Shown here: positions 7,696 through 15,818 of the stretch, one piece after another
How the letters are laid out: each line of letters opens with the position of its first letter
Position numbering within the stretch: position 1 is the stretch's first letter
Assembly (NCBI GenBank): GCA_007136095.1
Contig: SLHP01000074.1
Coordinates: 1-48,641 of the forward strand
From: Nitriliruptoraceae bacterium
GTDB taxonomy: Bacteria > Actinomycetota > Nitriliruptoria > Nitriliruptorales > Nitriliruptoraceae
Direction: 5' to 3'
Length of the DNA stretch: 48,641 nt
Notes under the pieces: generated by a model
The model's database searches: none
What the model saw: the letters and a program-made list of their open reading frames with translations, nothing else
What the model was told of the DNA's origin: nothing
Translations under genes and position numbers: made by a program

Positions 7696-10277
7696 ACCAG
7701 CCCGCGCCGTCGGAGCACGACCACCTCGCCCTGGAACGCCAGGCAGCAACCGCCCTGCGCCGGCAACGCGGCACCCGGACCATCCCGCGCGCGACCTACC
7801 GGCTGCAACTGAACCCCGACTTCACGTTCGATGACGCCGCCGCGATCGTGCCACAGCTGGCGGCGCTCGGGATCAGCCACCTCTACCTGTCGCCGATCCT
7901 CCAGGCCGTCCCGGAGTCGACGCACGGCTACGACGTGATCGACCCGTCGCGCATCCGGGCGGAGTTCGGCGGTCCGGAGGGCCTGGCACGGCTGGCCGGG
8001 ACCGCCCGGAACGCCGGCCTCGGGATGATCCTGGATATCGTGCCGAATCACGTCGGACTCCACAGTCCGGCCAACCCGTGGTGGTGGGAGACGCTGCGGG
8101 ACGGACCGGCCGGTCGGTACGGACGCCACCTCGACATCCGCTGGACCGCCGGCCCCCACGGCCAGCCGACCGTCCTGGTCCCCCAGCTCGGCGCCCCGCT
8201 GGACGACGAACTCGCCGGCGACGACCTGCACCTCGCGTTCGCCACCGCCGACGAGGCACCGGGTCGCGACGGCTACCGGATCGTCTACCACGAACATGCG
8301 TGGCCGGTGCGTGCCGGGTCGCTCGAGGCCGTGGGGCTGCAGCCCGACGAGGTGACCGGGACCCTAGAGCGTGTGGCTGCCGACCGGGCCCTGCTCCGCG
8401 AGCTGCTGGGCCACCAGCACTACCGGCTGGCGTTCTGGCGGCGCGCCAACGAGGAACTCGATTACCGACGGTTCTTCGACGTGGCCACGCTCGGTGCCGT
8501 GCGGGTCGAGGATCCTGCGGTGTTCGCCGACGCCCATCAGGCGGTGCTGCCACGCCTCCACGACGGCACCTTCGACGGCCTGCGGATCGACCACCCCGAC
8601 GGCCTGCGCGATCCGGTCGGCTACCTCCGCGACCTGCGTGAGGCGACCGGTCCCGACGCCTGGATCGTGGTCGAGAAGGTGCTCGAACGCGGCGAGGCGC
8701 AACGGCCCGACTGGCCCATCGACGGGACCGTCGGATACGCCGTCGCGGACCTGATCCTCGGCGCCCACGTCGACCCGGCCGCCGGCCCGGTCCTCGATGA
8801 CCTGCAGGCGGAGCTGACGGGCGAGCCGATCGACCGCGCCGCGATGACCGATGCGGCCAAGCGCACGGCGTTGATCACCCTGTTCGGTGCCGAGCGGGCC
8901 TGGTTGACCGATGAGCTGGTGGCGGCCTGTCCGGACCTCGACCCGACCACCGCTCACGACGCGTTGGTGGAGCTGCTCGTGGCATGGCCCGTCTACCGCA
9001 CCTACGTGCGCCCGGTCGAGGACGCCGTGAGTGCGGCCGACCGGCGGATCATCGACGACGCGGTCGCTGCAGCGTCAACCGCCCGGTCCGACCTCGTGGA
9101 CACGATCGACCGGGTGCGCGACCTGCTCCTGCTCGAAGATCGTCCAGAGCACGCCGACCGGTTCGTCTGGACCTTCCAGCAGCTCACCGGTCCGGCGATC
9201 GCCAAGGGCCTCGAGGACACCGTGCTGTACCGCGACCTGCGGTTCGTCGCGGTCAACGAGGTCGGAGGGCACCCCGGCGAGCTCGGACGGACCGCTGAGG
9301 AGTTCCACGCCGACAGCGAGCACCGCCAGCAGGACTGGCCCGCCACGATGATCCTGTCCTCCACCCACGACACCAAACGCAGTCACGACGTCCGCGCGCG
9401 GCTCGCGACCCTCTCCCAGGCACCGCAGGAGTGGGCAGAGGCCGTCAGGAGGTGGCGCGAACTCACCAGCCGGCACCGTGGTCGCAGCGGCCCCTCCCCG
9501 GCCCACGAGCACCTGGTGTTCCAGACGCTCGTCGGGACCTGGCCGATCACCGAGGACCGTCTCACCGACTACCTCATCAAGGCGGCCCGGGAGGGCAAGG
9601 AGCGCACCGACTGGCTGGAGACCGATGCTGCCTACGAGGCGGACCTGACCGCGTTCGCCGCCGCGCTGCTGACCGACGAGCGTTTCCTCGCCGAGCTCAC
9701 CGGGTTCGTCGATCGGATCCGTGCACCCGGTTGGTTGACGTCGCTGTCGATGCAGCTCGTCGCACTCACGACCCCAGGTGTCCCCGACCTCTACCAGGGC
9801 TCCGAGCTCTGGGACCTGTCCCTGGTCGACCCCGACAACCGCCGGGCCGTGGACCACACCCGGCGTGCGGCCCTGCTCGCCGAACTCACCGACCAGCCAC
9901 CGGACCCCGCAGCGCTCCTGGCCAGACTGGACGAGGGCCTGCCCAAGCTCTGGATGATCCGACAGGCACTGGGGGCCCGCCACTCCCACCCACAGGCGTT
10001 CGGTCCGGATGCCGACTATCTCCCCCTGCGTGCCACCGGGCTGCGCGCCGAGCACCTGCTCGCCTTCGCCCGCGGCGGGTCCGTGGTCACCCTCGCCCCG
10101 GTGCAGGTGCGCGGGCTCGGCGACCGGTTCGACGTCTGGGACTGGGTCGACACCCACCTCGAGGTCCCCGTAGGCGACTGGACCGATGTCCTGACGGGCG
10201 AGCGACACACCGGTGGGATCACGCCGATCGCCCGTCTGCTCGACCGGTTCCCCGTCGGGTTGCTCGTACGGAGCTGA
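7692..10277 (+). CDS. treY: Malto-oligosyltrehalose synthase TreY
   Basis: 861 residues from a GTG at 7692 overlapping the treZ stop by four bases (GTGA). Converts the reducing-end maltose unit of a glucan to trehalose by intramolecular transglucosylation. TreY hallmarks: TYRLQLNPDF near residue 35, SPILQAVPESTHGYDV, DIVPNHVG, nucleophile Asp300 in LRIDHPDGLRDP, acid Glu328 in IVVEKVLE and Asp560 in STHDTKRSHDVR. With TreZ it makes trehalose, a compatible solute, from glycogen. The usual partner debranching enzyme TreX/GlgX is not in the window. Confidence 0.96.
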   Translation: MNQPAPSEHDHLALERQAATALRRQRGTRTIPRATYRLQLNPDFTFDDAAAIVPQLAALGISHLYLSPILQAVPESTHGYDVIDPSRIRAEFGGPEGLARLAGTARNAGLGMILDIVPNHVGLHSPANPWWWETLRDGPAGRYGRHLDIRWTAGPHGQPTVLVPQLGAPLDDELAGDDLHLAFATADEAPGRDGYRIVYHEHAWPVRAGSLEAVGLQPDEVTGTLERVAADRALLRELLGHQHYRLAFWRRANEELDYRRFFDVATLGAVRVEDPAVFADAHQAVLPRLHDGTFDGLRIDHPDGLRDPVGYLRDLREATGPDAWIVVEKVLERGEAQRPDWPIDGTVGYAVADLILGAHVDPAAGPVLDDLQAELTGEPIDRAAMTDAAKRTALITLFGAERAWLTDELVAACPDLDPTTAHDALVELLVAWPVYRTYVRPVEDAVSAADRRIIDDAVAAASTARSDLVDTIDRVRDLLLLEDRPEHADRFVWTFQQLTGPAIAKGLEDTVLYRDLRFVAVNEVGGHPGELGRTAEEFHADSEHRQQDWPATMILSSTHDTKRSHDVRARLATLSQAPQEWAEAVRRWRELTSRHRGRSGPSPAHEHLVFQTLVGTWPITEDRLTDYLIKAAREGKERTDWLETDAAYEADLTAFAAALLTDERFLAELTGFVDRIRAPGWLTSLSMQLVALTTPGVPDLYQGSELWDLSLVDPDNRRAVDHTRRAALLAELTDQPPDPAALLARLDEGLPKLWMIRQALGARHSHPQAFGPDADYLPLRATGLRAEHLLAFARGGSVVTLAPVQVRGLGDRFDVWDWVDTHLEVPVGDWTDVLTGERHTGGITPIARLLDRFPVGLLVRS

Positions 10278-10301
10278 CCGGGCACCGATCCACCGACGTG
10301 G

Positions 10302-10655
10302 TTGACTGCATTCGCAACGTCGGACGTCGCCGGGAGACCGACGGGCACACGGGCGGAACCCTGGCTCCTGTTGAGCCTGCAGGTCGCGCTCTTCGCGGCC
10401 TCTTCGTGCGTCTTCGCGCGGCTCCGGCCGTCGCCCGCAAGCAGCAGGCCGCCACCAGCTGCGCCACCTCAACCAGGTCAAGGACTCGTTGCTCACGGCC
10501 GTCTCACACGAACTTCGCAGGCCGTTGACCGTCGTGCAGGGCATGGCCGCCACGCTCCAACGGCTCCGGGAAGCTCGGACGACGGGCGGAGCCACCGCAT
10601 CGAGGATGCCCTCGCCGACAACGCCGATCGGCTCGGATCGCTGCTGACCGACCCT
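10302..10655 (+). pseudogene. Frameshifted remnant of a sensor histidine kinase
   Basis: Pieces of one histidine kinase are readable in alternating frames. A membrane-like segment (LLLSLQVALFAASSCVFARL) lies in one frame around 10365-10425. The HisKA phospho-acceptor region (HLNQVKDSLLTAVSHELRRP, then LTVVQGMAATLQRL) is in the next frame from about 10465 to 10575. The following helix (RIEDALADNADRLGSLLTD) is back in the first frame to about 10653. There is no catalytic ATPase domain: the sequence runs straight into an inverted glgB remnant. At least two frameshifts and loss of the 3' half make it non-functional. Upstream, 10278-10301 holds nothing recognisable. Confidence 0.7.
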
Positions 10656-11375
10656 GGCTCCGGGTGTCAGCAGCAGCAACCCCAGCGGCGGAAGCACGAG
10701 GTCGACCGACCACGCCTGGCCCTGGGAGGCGACCTCCTCCGCCCGCAGACCTCCCGTGTTGGTGTGCATGCCGCTGCCACCGTAGGTCGCGAGGTCGGAG
10801 TTCAGGGCCTCGCGCCAATTGCCGCCATGCGGCACACCGATGCGGTACGGCGCCCGCGGGACCGGGTGAGATGCAGCACCGCCAGCACGTCGTCGTGGGA
10901 CAGCGGCAGGGTGAACATCTCGCTGGCGGCGCGGAGCGAGCCGCAGGTCAACTTCTGGTGATGCGGGCGGCGACGGTCCGGGTCCTGCTCGACGTCGGCC
11001 AGGGTGTCGTGCATCCACCCGGGGTCCCACGTGGCGTCGAGGGAGAGCATCGACGACACGGCGTCCACCCGCAGACCGTCCGTCGTTGAACATCGCCGAG
11101 TTCCCGTCGGGATGGATGCCCCGGTCGAGGTCCCACAGCTTGGATGCGTTGCTCGGTGGTGTCTCGGTGTGCATCGCGAAGGGATCCGCGTGCTGGACGG
11201 GCGCGCCACCGCCGTACGGGACCACCTCGAGCTTGTCGGCTGGCCATGCACCGCCCCCGGCACGAACGCTTCCCAGATGCCCGATGTCTCCCGCCCTGTC
11301 AATGGATCGGCGTCGACCTCCCAGTCGTTGGCGTCGCCGACGAAGGCGACCGCCTCGGCGCTCGGGCCCAGACGG
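10655..11375 (-). pseudogene. Decayed second glgB (branching enzyme) with frameshifts and internal deletions
   Basis: Read on the - strand, four GlgB pieces follow in order. (1) CBM48: EAVAFVGDANDWEVD and SGIWEAFVPG, about 11372-11243. (2) After a frameshift, YGGGAPVQHADPFAMHTETP and KLWDLDRGIHPDG, to about 11083. (3) Back in the first frame, GLRVDAVSSMLSLD joined directly to GWMHDTL and then FTLPLSHDDV joined directly to VLAVLHLTR, to about 10850. (4) After another frameshift, YRIGVPHGGNWREALNSD to LVLPPLGLLLLTP near 10655. Roughly 240 of 650 or more codons remain; the joins mark deletions of the catalytic Glu region and others. It differs clearly from the intact glgB at 81-2042, so it is an old divergent copy, not a fresh duplicate. 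Confidence 0.85.
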
Positions 11376-11509
11376 CAACCGGCGCGCCGACCGCGACCGC
11401 CTCGAGGGTAGTGGCGTGGTTCCCGGGTCGGTCCGGTCGGGTGGACGTTACGATCGGTCAGCACCCAGCCGGCTCGCTGACGGTGGCTGGTCACGCACAG
11501 GAGGGGACC

Positions 11510-12211
11510 ATGGATGAACAGCGGTTCGCGGACGTCGACAACCACTTCGATGAGGTCCTGGGCGGTCCCGACCCGATCCTGACGGCCGCACTGGCGCGAT
11601 CGGAGGAGGCCGGGCTCCCTCCGATCGCCATCTCGGCCAACATCGGTCGGTTCCTCCACGTGCTCGCACTGGCCCGTGGCGCCCGCCGGGTGCTGGAGAT
11701 CGGGACGCTCGGTGGGTACAGCACGATCTGGCTGGCCCGGGCCCTGCAGTCGAGCGGGCTGCTCGTGACGCTCGAGTACGAACCGCTCCACGCCGACATC
11801 GCGCGGCAGAACCTCGACGCCGCTGGCGTCCACGTCCCGGTCGAGATCCGGGTCGGCGCGGCTTTGGAGACCCTGCAGGCGCTGGAGGACGCGGGCGTGG
11901 ACCCGTTCGACCTCGTGTTCATCGATGCCGACAAGGAGCCGTACACCGAGTACCTCGACGCTGCCGTGCGACTCAGCGCACCCGGCACCCTCATCATCGC
12001 GGACAACGTCGTCCGGCGGGGAACGATCGCCGACGGTCCCTCCGACGACCCTCAGGTGACCGGGATCCAACGGTTCAACGCCGCCGTCGCGACACATCCG
12101 GGGTTGCGTGCGAGCGCCGTGCTGCAGGTGGTGGGTGTCAAGGGCTACGACGGCCTGGCCTTCGCGGTCGTCGATGACCCGGAGGCGGTGCGAGTGCCCT
12201 CGGACGACTGA
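11510..12211 (+). CDS. SAM-dependent O-methyltransferase (PF01596 type)
   Basis: 233 residues from the ATG at 11510, which has a strong AGGAGGGG site; longer readings upstream run into glgB debris. It is a catechol/caffeoyl-CoA-type class I methyltransferase: SAM motif VLEIGTLGGYS at 61-71, acidic Glu90 after motif I, FIDADKEPY with metal-ligand candidates Asp139 and Asp141, and ADN at 165-166. The family methylates hydroxyl groups of catechol-like or polyketide substrates using a divalent metal. Neighbours (gene debris, a convergent glycosyltransferase) give no hint of the substrate. It stands alone as a single-gene unit. Confidence 0.88.
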   Translation: MDEQRFADVDNHFDEVLGGPDPILTAALARSEEAGLPPIAISANIGRFLHVLALARGARRVLEIGTLGGYSTIWLARALQSSGLLVTLEYEPLHADIARQNLDAAGVHVPVEIRVGAALETLQALEDAGVDPFDLVFIDADKEPYTEYLDAAVRLSAPGTLIIADNVVRRGTIADGPSDDPQVTGIQRFNAAVATHPGLRASAVLQVVGVKGYDGLAFAVVDDPEAVRVPSDD

Positions 12212-12254
12212 TCGCTGCGGCCATCCCGCTGCCCGGCAGATGCCGGTCTCACCG

Positions 12255-13547
12255 TCAGCCGACGTCGCCCAGATCGCCGAGGGCCCCGAGCTCCAGGATC
12301 GGTGCTCCGTGCAAGAGGGCCCGCAGCGGCGGTCGCGCCACGTCCCCGGTCCCGCGGAGCTCCGCTTCCTCCGCGATGGCCTGCCCGTAGACCTCCACGG
12401 TCCGTCGCCCCACCGCGGCCCAGTCGTACCGGCCGAGGATGCGGGACCGCCCCCGGTCGACCAGCTGGGCCGCCAGGTCACCGTCGGCGAGTACCCGGAT
12501 GAGCGCGTCAGCGAGTTCGTCCTCGTCCTGGGGGGTGAAGGTCAGACCGGTGCCGCGGGTGACGATCTCCCGCAGTCCACCGGTGTCGCCGACCACGACG
12601 GGGGTTCCGCACGCCATGGCCTCGACCGCGACCAGACCGAAGGGCTCGTAGATCGACGGGGCGACGGCGACGTCCGCGGCGGCGTAGTGCAGCCGCAGCG
12701 TGTGGTCGTCGAGGAAGCCGGTGAAACGCACGTGGCGTTGCAGCCCGAGCGCACGGACCTGCCGGCGCAGCTCATCGGAGTAGGTCCCGACCCCCGCGAC
12801 GAAGAACTTCGTCGGCCCGACCGCGGCCCGCACCCGCTGCAGCGCGCCGAGGACGGTCTGCACGCCCTTCTCGTACTCCAGCCGGCCGGCGAACAGCACC
12901 ATCCGGGTCCGGGGGCCCGTCAGGGTCGGACGGAAGCCGTCCCGCTCGTCCGGATCGACGGCGAAGTCCTCGATCGCCACCCCGTTGGGGACGACGTCGA
13001 CCTTCTCGTGGGGCAGCAGGAAGAGCTCCTCCACCTGGTCACGCATGTACCCGGAGCAGGCGATGACGCGGCGGGCCTCGTAGGTCAGCCACCATTCGAC
13101 CTGGTGGATGAGCTTGTTCATCGGTCCCGGCAGCCAGCCCTGGTGCCGGCCGTACTCGGTCGCGTGGATCGTGGCGACGACCGGGAGGTCCCAGGTCTCC
13201 TTCAACGACGCAGCCGCGTAGGTGACGAGCCAGTCGTGGCCGTGGATCACGTCGATGTCGTGGGTCCGCAGCAGCCGACCGGCGACCGCGGTCATGCGGT
13301 TGTTGAACGACAACACCCACGGGATCAGGTCGTCGAACGCGATCACCGGGGGCGCCTCGGGGACACGCAGCACGTGGATCCCGTCGAGCCACTCCTCGTC
13401 GGGCACGCCGGGGGCGCCCTGGCCCCGCGTCACAACGTGCACCTCGTGGCCCTGCGCCGTCAGGGTCCGCGCCAGCGCCGCGACATGACGACCGAGCCCA
13501 CCGACGACGTGGGGCGGGAACTCCCAGGACAGGATCAACACGCGCAT
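12255..13547 (-). CDS. GT4-family alpha-glucosyltransferase (Rv3032-like)
   Basis: 430 residues from the ATG at 13547. GT-B fold, retaining glycosyltransferase: N-terminal MRVLILSWEFPP with GGLGRH (16-21), IHGHDWLV (101-108), GRLEYEKG phosphate-binding segment (221-228) and the E-x7-E motif Glu301/Glu309 in YEPFGLVAVE. From memory the sequence pattern (HDWLV, TIHATE-GRH-GW, EYEKGV) resembles mycobacterial Rv3032, which elongates alpha-glucan and methylglucose lipopolysaccharide from nucleotide-glucose; a glycogen synthase role is also possible. TAGGCT at 13560-13555 lies seven bases before the ATG and no Shine-Dalgarno is visible, suggesting a leaderless mRNA. It fits the glucan theme of the region. 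Confidence 0.88.
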   Translation of the reverse strand: MRVLILSWEFPPHVVGGLGRHVAALARTLTAQGHEVHVVTRGQGAPGVPDEEWLDGIHVLRVPEAPPVIAFDDLIPWVLSFNNRMTAVAGRLLRTHDIDVIHGHDWLVTYAAASLKETWDLPVVATIHATEYGRHQGWLPGPMNKLIHQVEWWLTYEARRVIACSGYMRDQVEELFLLPHEKVDVVPNGVAIEDFAVDPDERDGFRPTLTGPRTRMVLFAGRLEYEKGVQTVLGALQRVRAAVGPTKFFVAGVGTYSDELRRQVRALGLQRHVRFTGFLDDHTLRLHYAAADVAVAPSIYEPFGLVAVEAMACGTPVVVGDTGGLREIVTRGTGLTFTPQDEDELADALIRVLADGDLAAQLVDRGRSRILGRYDWAAVGRRTVEVYGQAIAEEAELRGTGDVARPPLRALLHGAPILELGALGDLGDVG

Positions 13548-13554
13548 GGGCGGG

Positions 13555-13560
13555 AGCCTA
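13555..13560 (-). promoter_or_regulatory. -10 hexamer of a leaderless promoter for the GT4 gene
   Basis: TAGGCT on the - strand fits TANNNT and is seven bases from the ATG at 13547. No ribosome binding site lies between, so the transcript likely begins at the start codon. Confidence 0.4.
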
Positions 13561-13691
13561 ATCGGGGTCTGCTCCCCCGGTCTTCGTGCAGCCGTGGTCA
13601 CACGCCGAACGCAGATGCACGCGAACCCGGACAGGCCGGGACAGGTCGGGGCAAGACGGGACGCATGGGGCAGAGCGGAGCCCGGATCGGG

Positions 13692-14594
13692 TCAGATCGG
13701 GGGCCAGGGGTAGGGGCGGGGACCGATCGGGCCGGGGAGTGCCGGCAGCTCGATCAGGCGCTCGACCCGCGCGCGGAGCACCGCGAGCTCATCGTCGTTG
13801 AGCAGGGTGGCCAGCCGCTCCCCCACATCGGCATCCAGCCCCGCGGCCAGCCCGGTCAGCGCCTCGACCGCCCCCTCCGGCAGCGGTTCACCGGCGAACT
13901 CCCACGCCACGGTCCGCAGCTTGTGATCGACGTTCAAGGCCACGCCGTGATCGACGACCTGGACGTGTCCAGCCACCTGCTCACCAACGGGCACCCCTGC
14001 GCGGGGTCCGGGGAGCTCGTCCGACGCGAAGCTCGGTGCCGGGCGCCGATCCGCCACAGCCGGCGCCGCGTCCCGCCGTTCATCGGCCAACAGCACGTGA
14101 CCCGCCTTGCGGTCCGCGTTGTCGATCACCAGATCGAACACGACCATGCGCCGGAGCTGTTCGATCACGTCGGCGACGCCGGTCTCCAGCAGGCGGAAGT
14201 AGTGCAGTCCCGGGTCGTGCGCGACGAACCGCTGCAGGCTGCCCGGGCCGTAGGGACCGTCCTCGCGGAGCACGGTCAACGGCACGAGGTCCCAGCCCAG
14301 GGCCACGACGATCTCGTGGGCGGCGACCTCACGGCGATGCAGGGTCCCGACGGGGAAGTCCCACAGCGGCGCTTCCCCCCGCATCGGCTTGTAGACCGCC
14401 AGGTCGGCGGCAGGGAGGTCCTCGAGTCCGGGTTGCCGACCGAGCTGCGCGGCCAGGTCCTCCAGTGCGGGTTGATCTCGGTCACACAGCCGGACGAGCA
14501 GGGTCGCATTCGACGCGTCTGCGAACCGTCCGACCGGCTCGATCGGCGCCGCACGGAGCCGGTCCGCGGACCATGCCGCGGAGGACCCGGTCAC
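13692..14594 (-). CDS. SCO1664-family protein, PI3/PI4-kinase-like fold
   Basis: About 300 residues from a GTG at 14594, just after the DUF3090 stop (14609); an ATG at 14684 would overlap DUF3090 by 76 bases and is less likely. Kinase-like signals: Lys69 in AVYKPMRGE, VIDNADRKAGH (Asp161, Lys163) resembling a catalytic loop, and VVDHGVALN (Asp215) resembling a metal-binding DFG. An insertion of about 40 residues separates the last two. The family is conserved in actinobacteria next to DUF3090 and a histidine phosphatase, often close to mshC (mycothiol synthesis), but its substrate is unknown. Third gene of the operon. Confidence 0.85.
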   Translation of the reverse strand: MTGSSAAWSADRLRAAPIEPVGRFADASNATLLVRLCDRDQPALEDLAAQLGRQPGLEDLPAADLAVYKPMRGEAPLWDFPVGTLHRREVAAHEIVVALGWDLVPLTVLREDGPYGPGSLQRFVAHDPGLHYFRLLETGVADVIEQLRRMVVFDLVIDNADRKAGHVLLADERRDAAPAVADRRPAPSFASDELPGPRAGVPVGEQVAGHVQVVDHGVALNVDHKLRTVAWEFAGEPLPEGAVEALTGLAAGLDADVGERLATLLNDDELAVLRARVERLIELPALPGPIGPRPYPWPPI

Positions 14595-14608
14595 CTCGAC
14601 GCCGCCGC

Positions 14609-15118
14609 TCAGCGGGACAACGCTCCATGCCCGTTGGTCGACGGGCAGACGTGGTCGCCGTCCAGGCCCATCGGACGGCCGCACAGCTCGCAGCGGGGAC
14701 GGCCCTGGGTGACGGTCTCCTGGGCGTGCGCGGCCAGGCGTCGGGCCTGATCGCGGTCCAGGGACACCTGCACGGTGCTGGGTTCGACGGTGTCGTCGGC
14801 GACGACCTCCGTGAGTTCCAGGACGACCCGTTCGCTCTCCGGGTCCACCCCGAGGCCGATCTCACCGACCCGCCAGGCCGGCTCGATCGGGGGCCGCAAC
14901 GCCATGGCATCGCGATCCCAGTCGGTCGCCGGCTGATCGTCGATGCGGGCCAGGACCTGACCCATGAGCTCCCCGATGCCTTCGACCTGCCCCTTCTCGA
15001 GCAGGAGGGTGACCCGGGCCGCGTCGTCCTCGACCTGGAGGAAGAAGCTGCGATCGCCGGGCACACCGGTGTAGCCGACCGTCACGTGGTGGGGATCGAG
15101 GAAGATGGCGTCGCTCAC
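14609..15118 (-). CDS. DUF3090 protein with C-terminal zinc-ribbon-like motif
   Basis: 169 residues, typical DUF3090 length. N-terminal FLDPHHVTVGYTGVPGDRSF and FLQVEDD-VTLLLEKGQV are the family signature. The C-terminus has CELCGRPMGLDGDHVCP, a Cys-x2-Cys ... His-x-Cys arrangement that could hold zinc. Function unknown. It overlaps the upstream phosphatase by four bases (ATGA) and is followed closely by the SCO1664-family gene, so the three are one translationally coupled unit conserved across actinobacteria. Confidence 0.9.
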   Translation of the reverse strand: MSDAIFLDPHHVTVGYTGVPGDRSFFLQVEDDAARVTLLLEKGQVEGIGELMGQVLARIDDQPATDWDRDAMALRPPIEPAWRVGEIGLGVDPESERVVLELTEVVADDTVEPSTVQVSLDRDQARRLAAHAQETVTQGRPRCELCGRPMGLDGDHVCPSTNGHGALSR

Positions 15119-15735
15119 GGGCGTCCTGCTTCCTTGGGGAACGGTCCGGTGTCGTTACAACGCGACAGCACCGGGTGCCCGGTGGCCGGCAGGTGCAACA
15201 CCGTGGCCGACGCGGGCGAGATCACCAGGCGTTGGAAGGCATCCAACGGCATCGCCAGGTGATGGGCCACGATCGCCTTGATCACGTCCGCGTGGCTCAC
15301 CAGCACGATCGTCTCGTCCGCGTGCTCGGTGGCCAGGGCCTCGGTCACATCGACGGCACGCTGCTGCGCCCCGCGGATCGACTCGCCCCCCGGGAAGGTG
15401 ACCCGGGACGGCGTCGCCTGGATGCTGGCCCACTGCTTGCGGCGACGCAACTGCCCGAGGGGCTTGTCGGTCCACTCGCCGTAATCGACCTCGCCGATCC
15501 CGCGGCGGGTGCGGACCCGCAGACCGTGGGGCTTGGCGACGATCTTGGCGGTCTCCTGCGTCCGGTCGAGCGGTGACGCGTACACCGCGGTGACCGGCAG
15601 CACGGCGAGACGCTCAGCCGTGGCCTGCGCCTGGGCGATGCCGGCATCATCGAGGTGGACGTCCGGTGTCCAGCCACCGAGCCGCTTGCCAGTGGCCGCG
15701 GTGGTGGCATGGCGGACGAGTACGAGCGTGGCCAC
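15115..15735 (-). CDS. Histidine phosphatase, MSMEG_4193 family
   Basis: 206 residues from a GTG at 15735 with a strong AGGAGG site. Histidine phosphatase/phosphoglycerate-mutase superfamily: catalytic RHA triplet in LVRHATT (His9), YASPLDRTQETA, the acid-base region GEVDYGEWTDK and the second His in VLVSHADVIKAIVAHHL. The MSMEG_4193 family is restricted mainly to actinobacteria and its substrate is not known. First gene of the trio; TACGGT at 15764-15759 is a likely -10. The MttB-family gene ends 83 bases upstream on the same strand, so some read-through from the corrinoid operon is possible. Confidence 0.9.
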   Translation of the reverse strand: MATLVLVRHATTAATGKRLGGWTPDVHLDDAGIAQAQATAERLAVLPVTAVYASPLDRTQETAKIVAKPHGLRVRTRRGIGEVDYGEWTDKPLGQLRRRKQWASIQATPSRVTFPGGESIRGAQQRAVDVTEALATEHADETIVLVSHADVIKAIVAHHLAMPLDAFQRLVISPASATVLHLPATGHPVLSRCNDTGPFPKEAGRP

Positions 15736-15758
15736 GGGGACCTCCTGTCGGACGCGTC

Positions 15759-15764
15759 ACCGTA
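15759..15764 (-). promoter_or_regulatory. Candidate -10 for the histidine phosphatase operon
   Basis: TACGGT on the - strand fits TANNNT and is followed by AGGAGG and the GTG start at 15735, giving a 5' leader of about 15-18 bases. No clear -35. Confidence 0.35.
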
Positions 15765-15818
15765 GCGAGGTTCGGTCCGTGCCCGATCCTGGACGGGCGC
15801 GGGCCCAGCGCACGACGG

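Noticed and set aside
5590-7749. Long open frame of ~700 codons on the - strand opposite treZ
   Set aside because: It mirrors treZ codons in a GC-rich genome; its translation has no domain pattern while treZ has all catalytic motifs.
10302-11509. Insertion sequence or prophage causing the gene debris
   Set aside because: No transposase, integrase, terminal inverted repeats or target duplications could be seen; only kinase and glgB remains.
12108-14750. Long open frame of ~880 codons on the + strand opposite the GT4 and SCO1664-family genes
   Set aside because: Low-complexity translation rich in Arg/Gly/His and opposite clear family matches; a GC-bias shadow.
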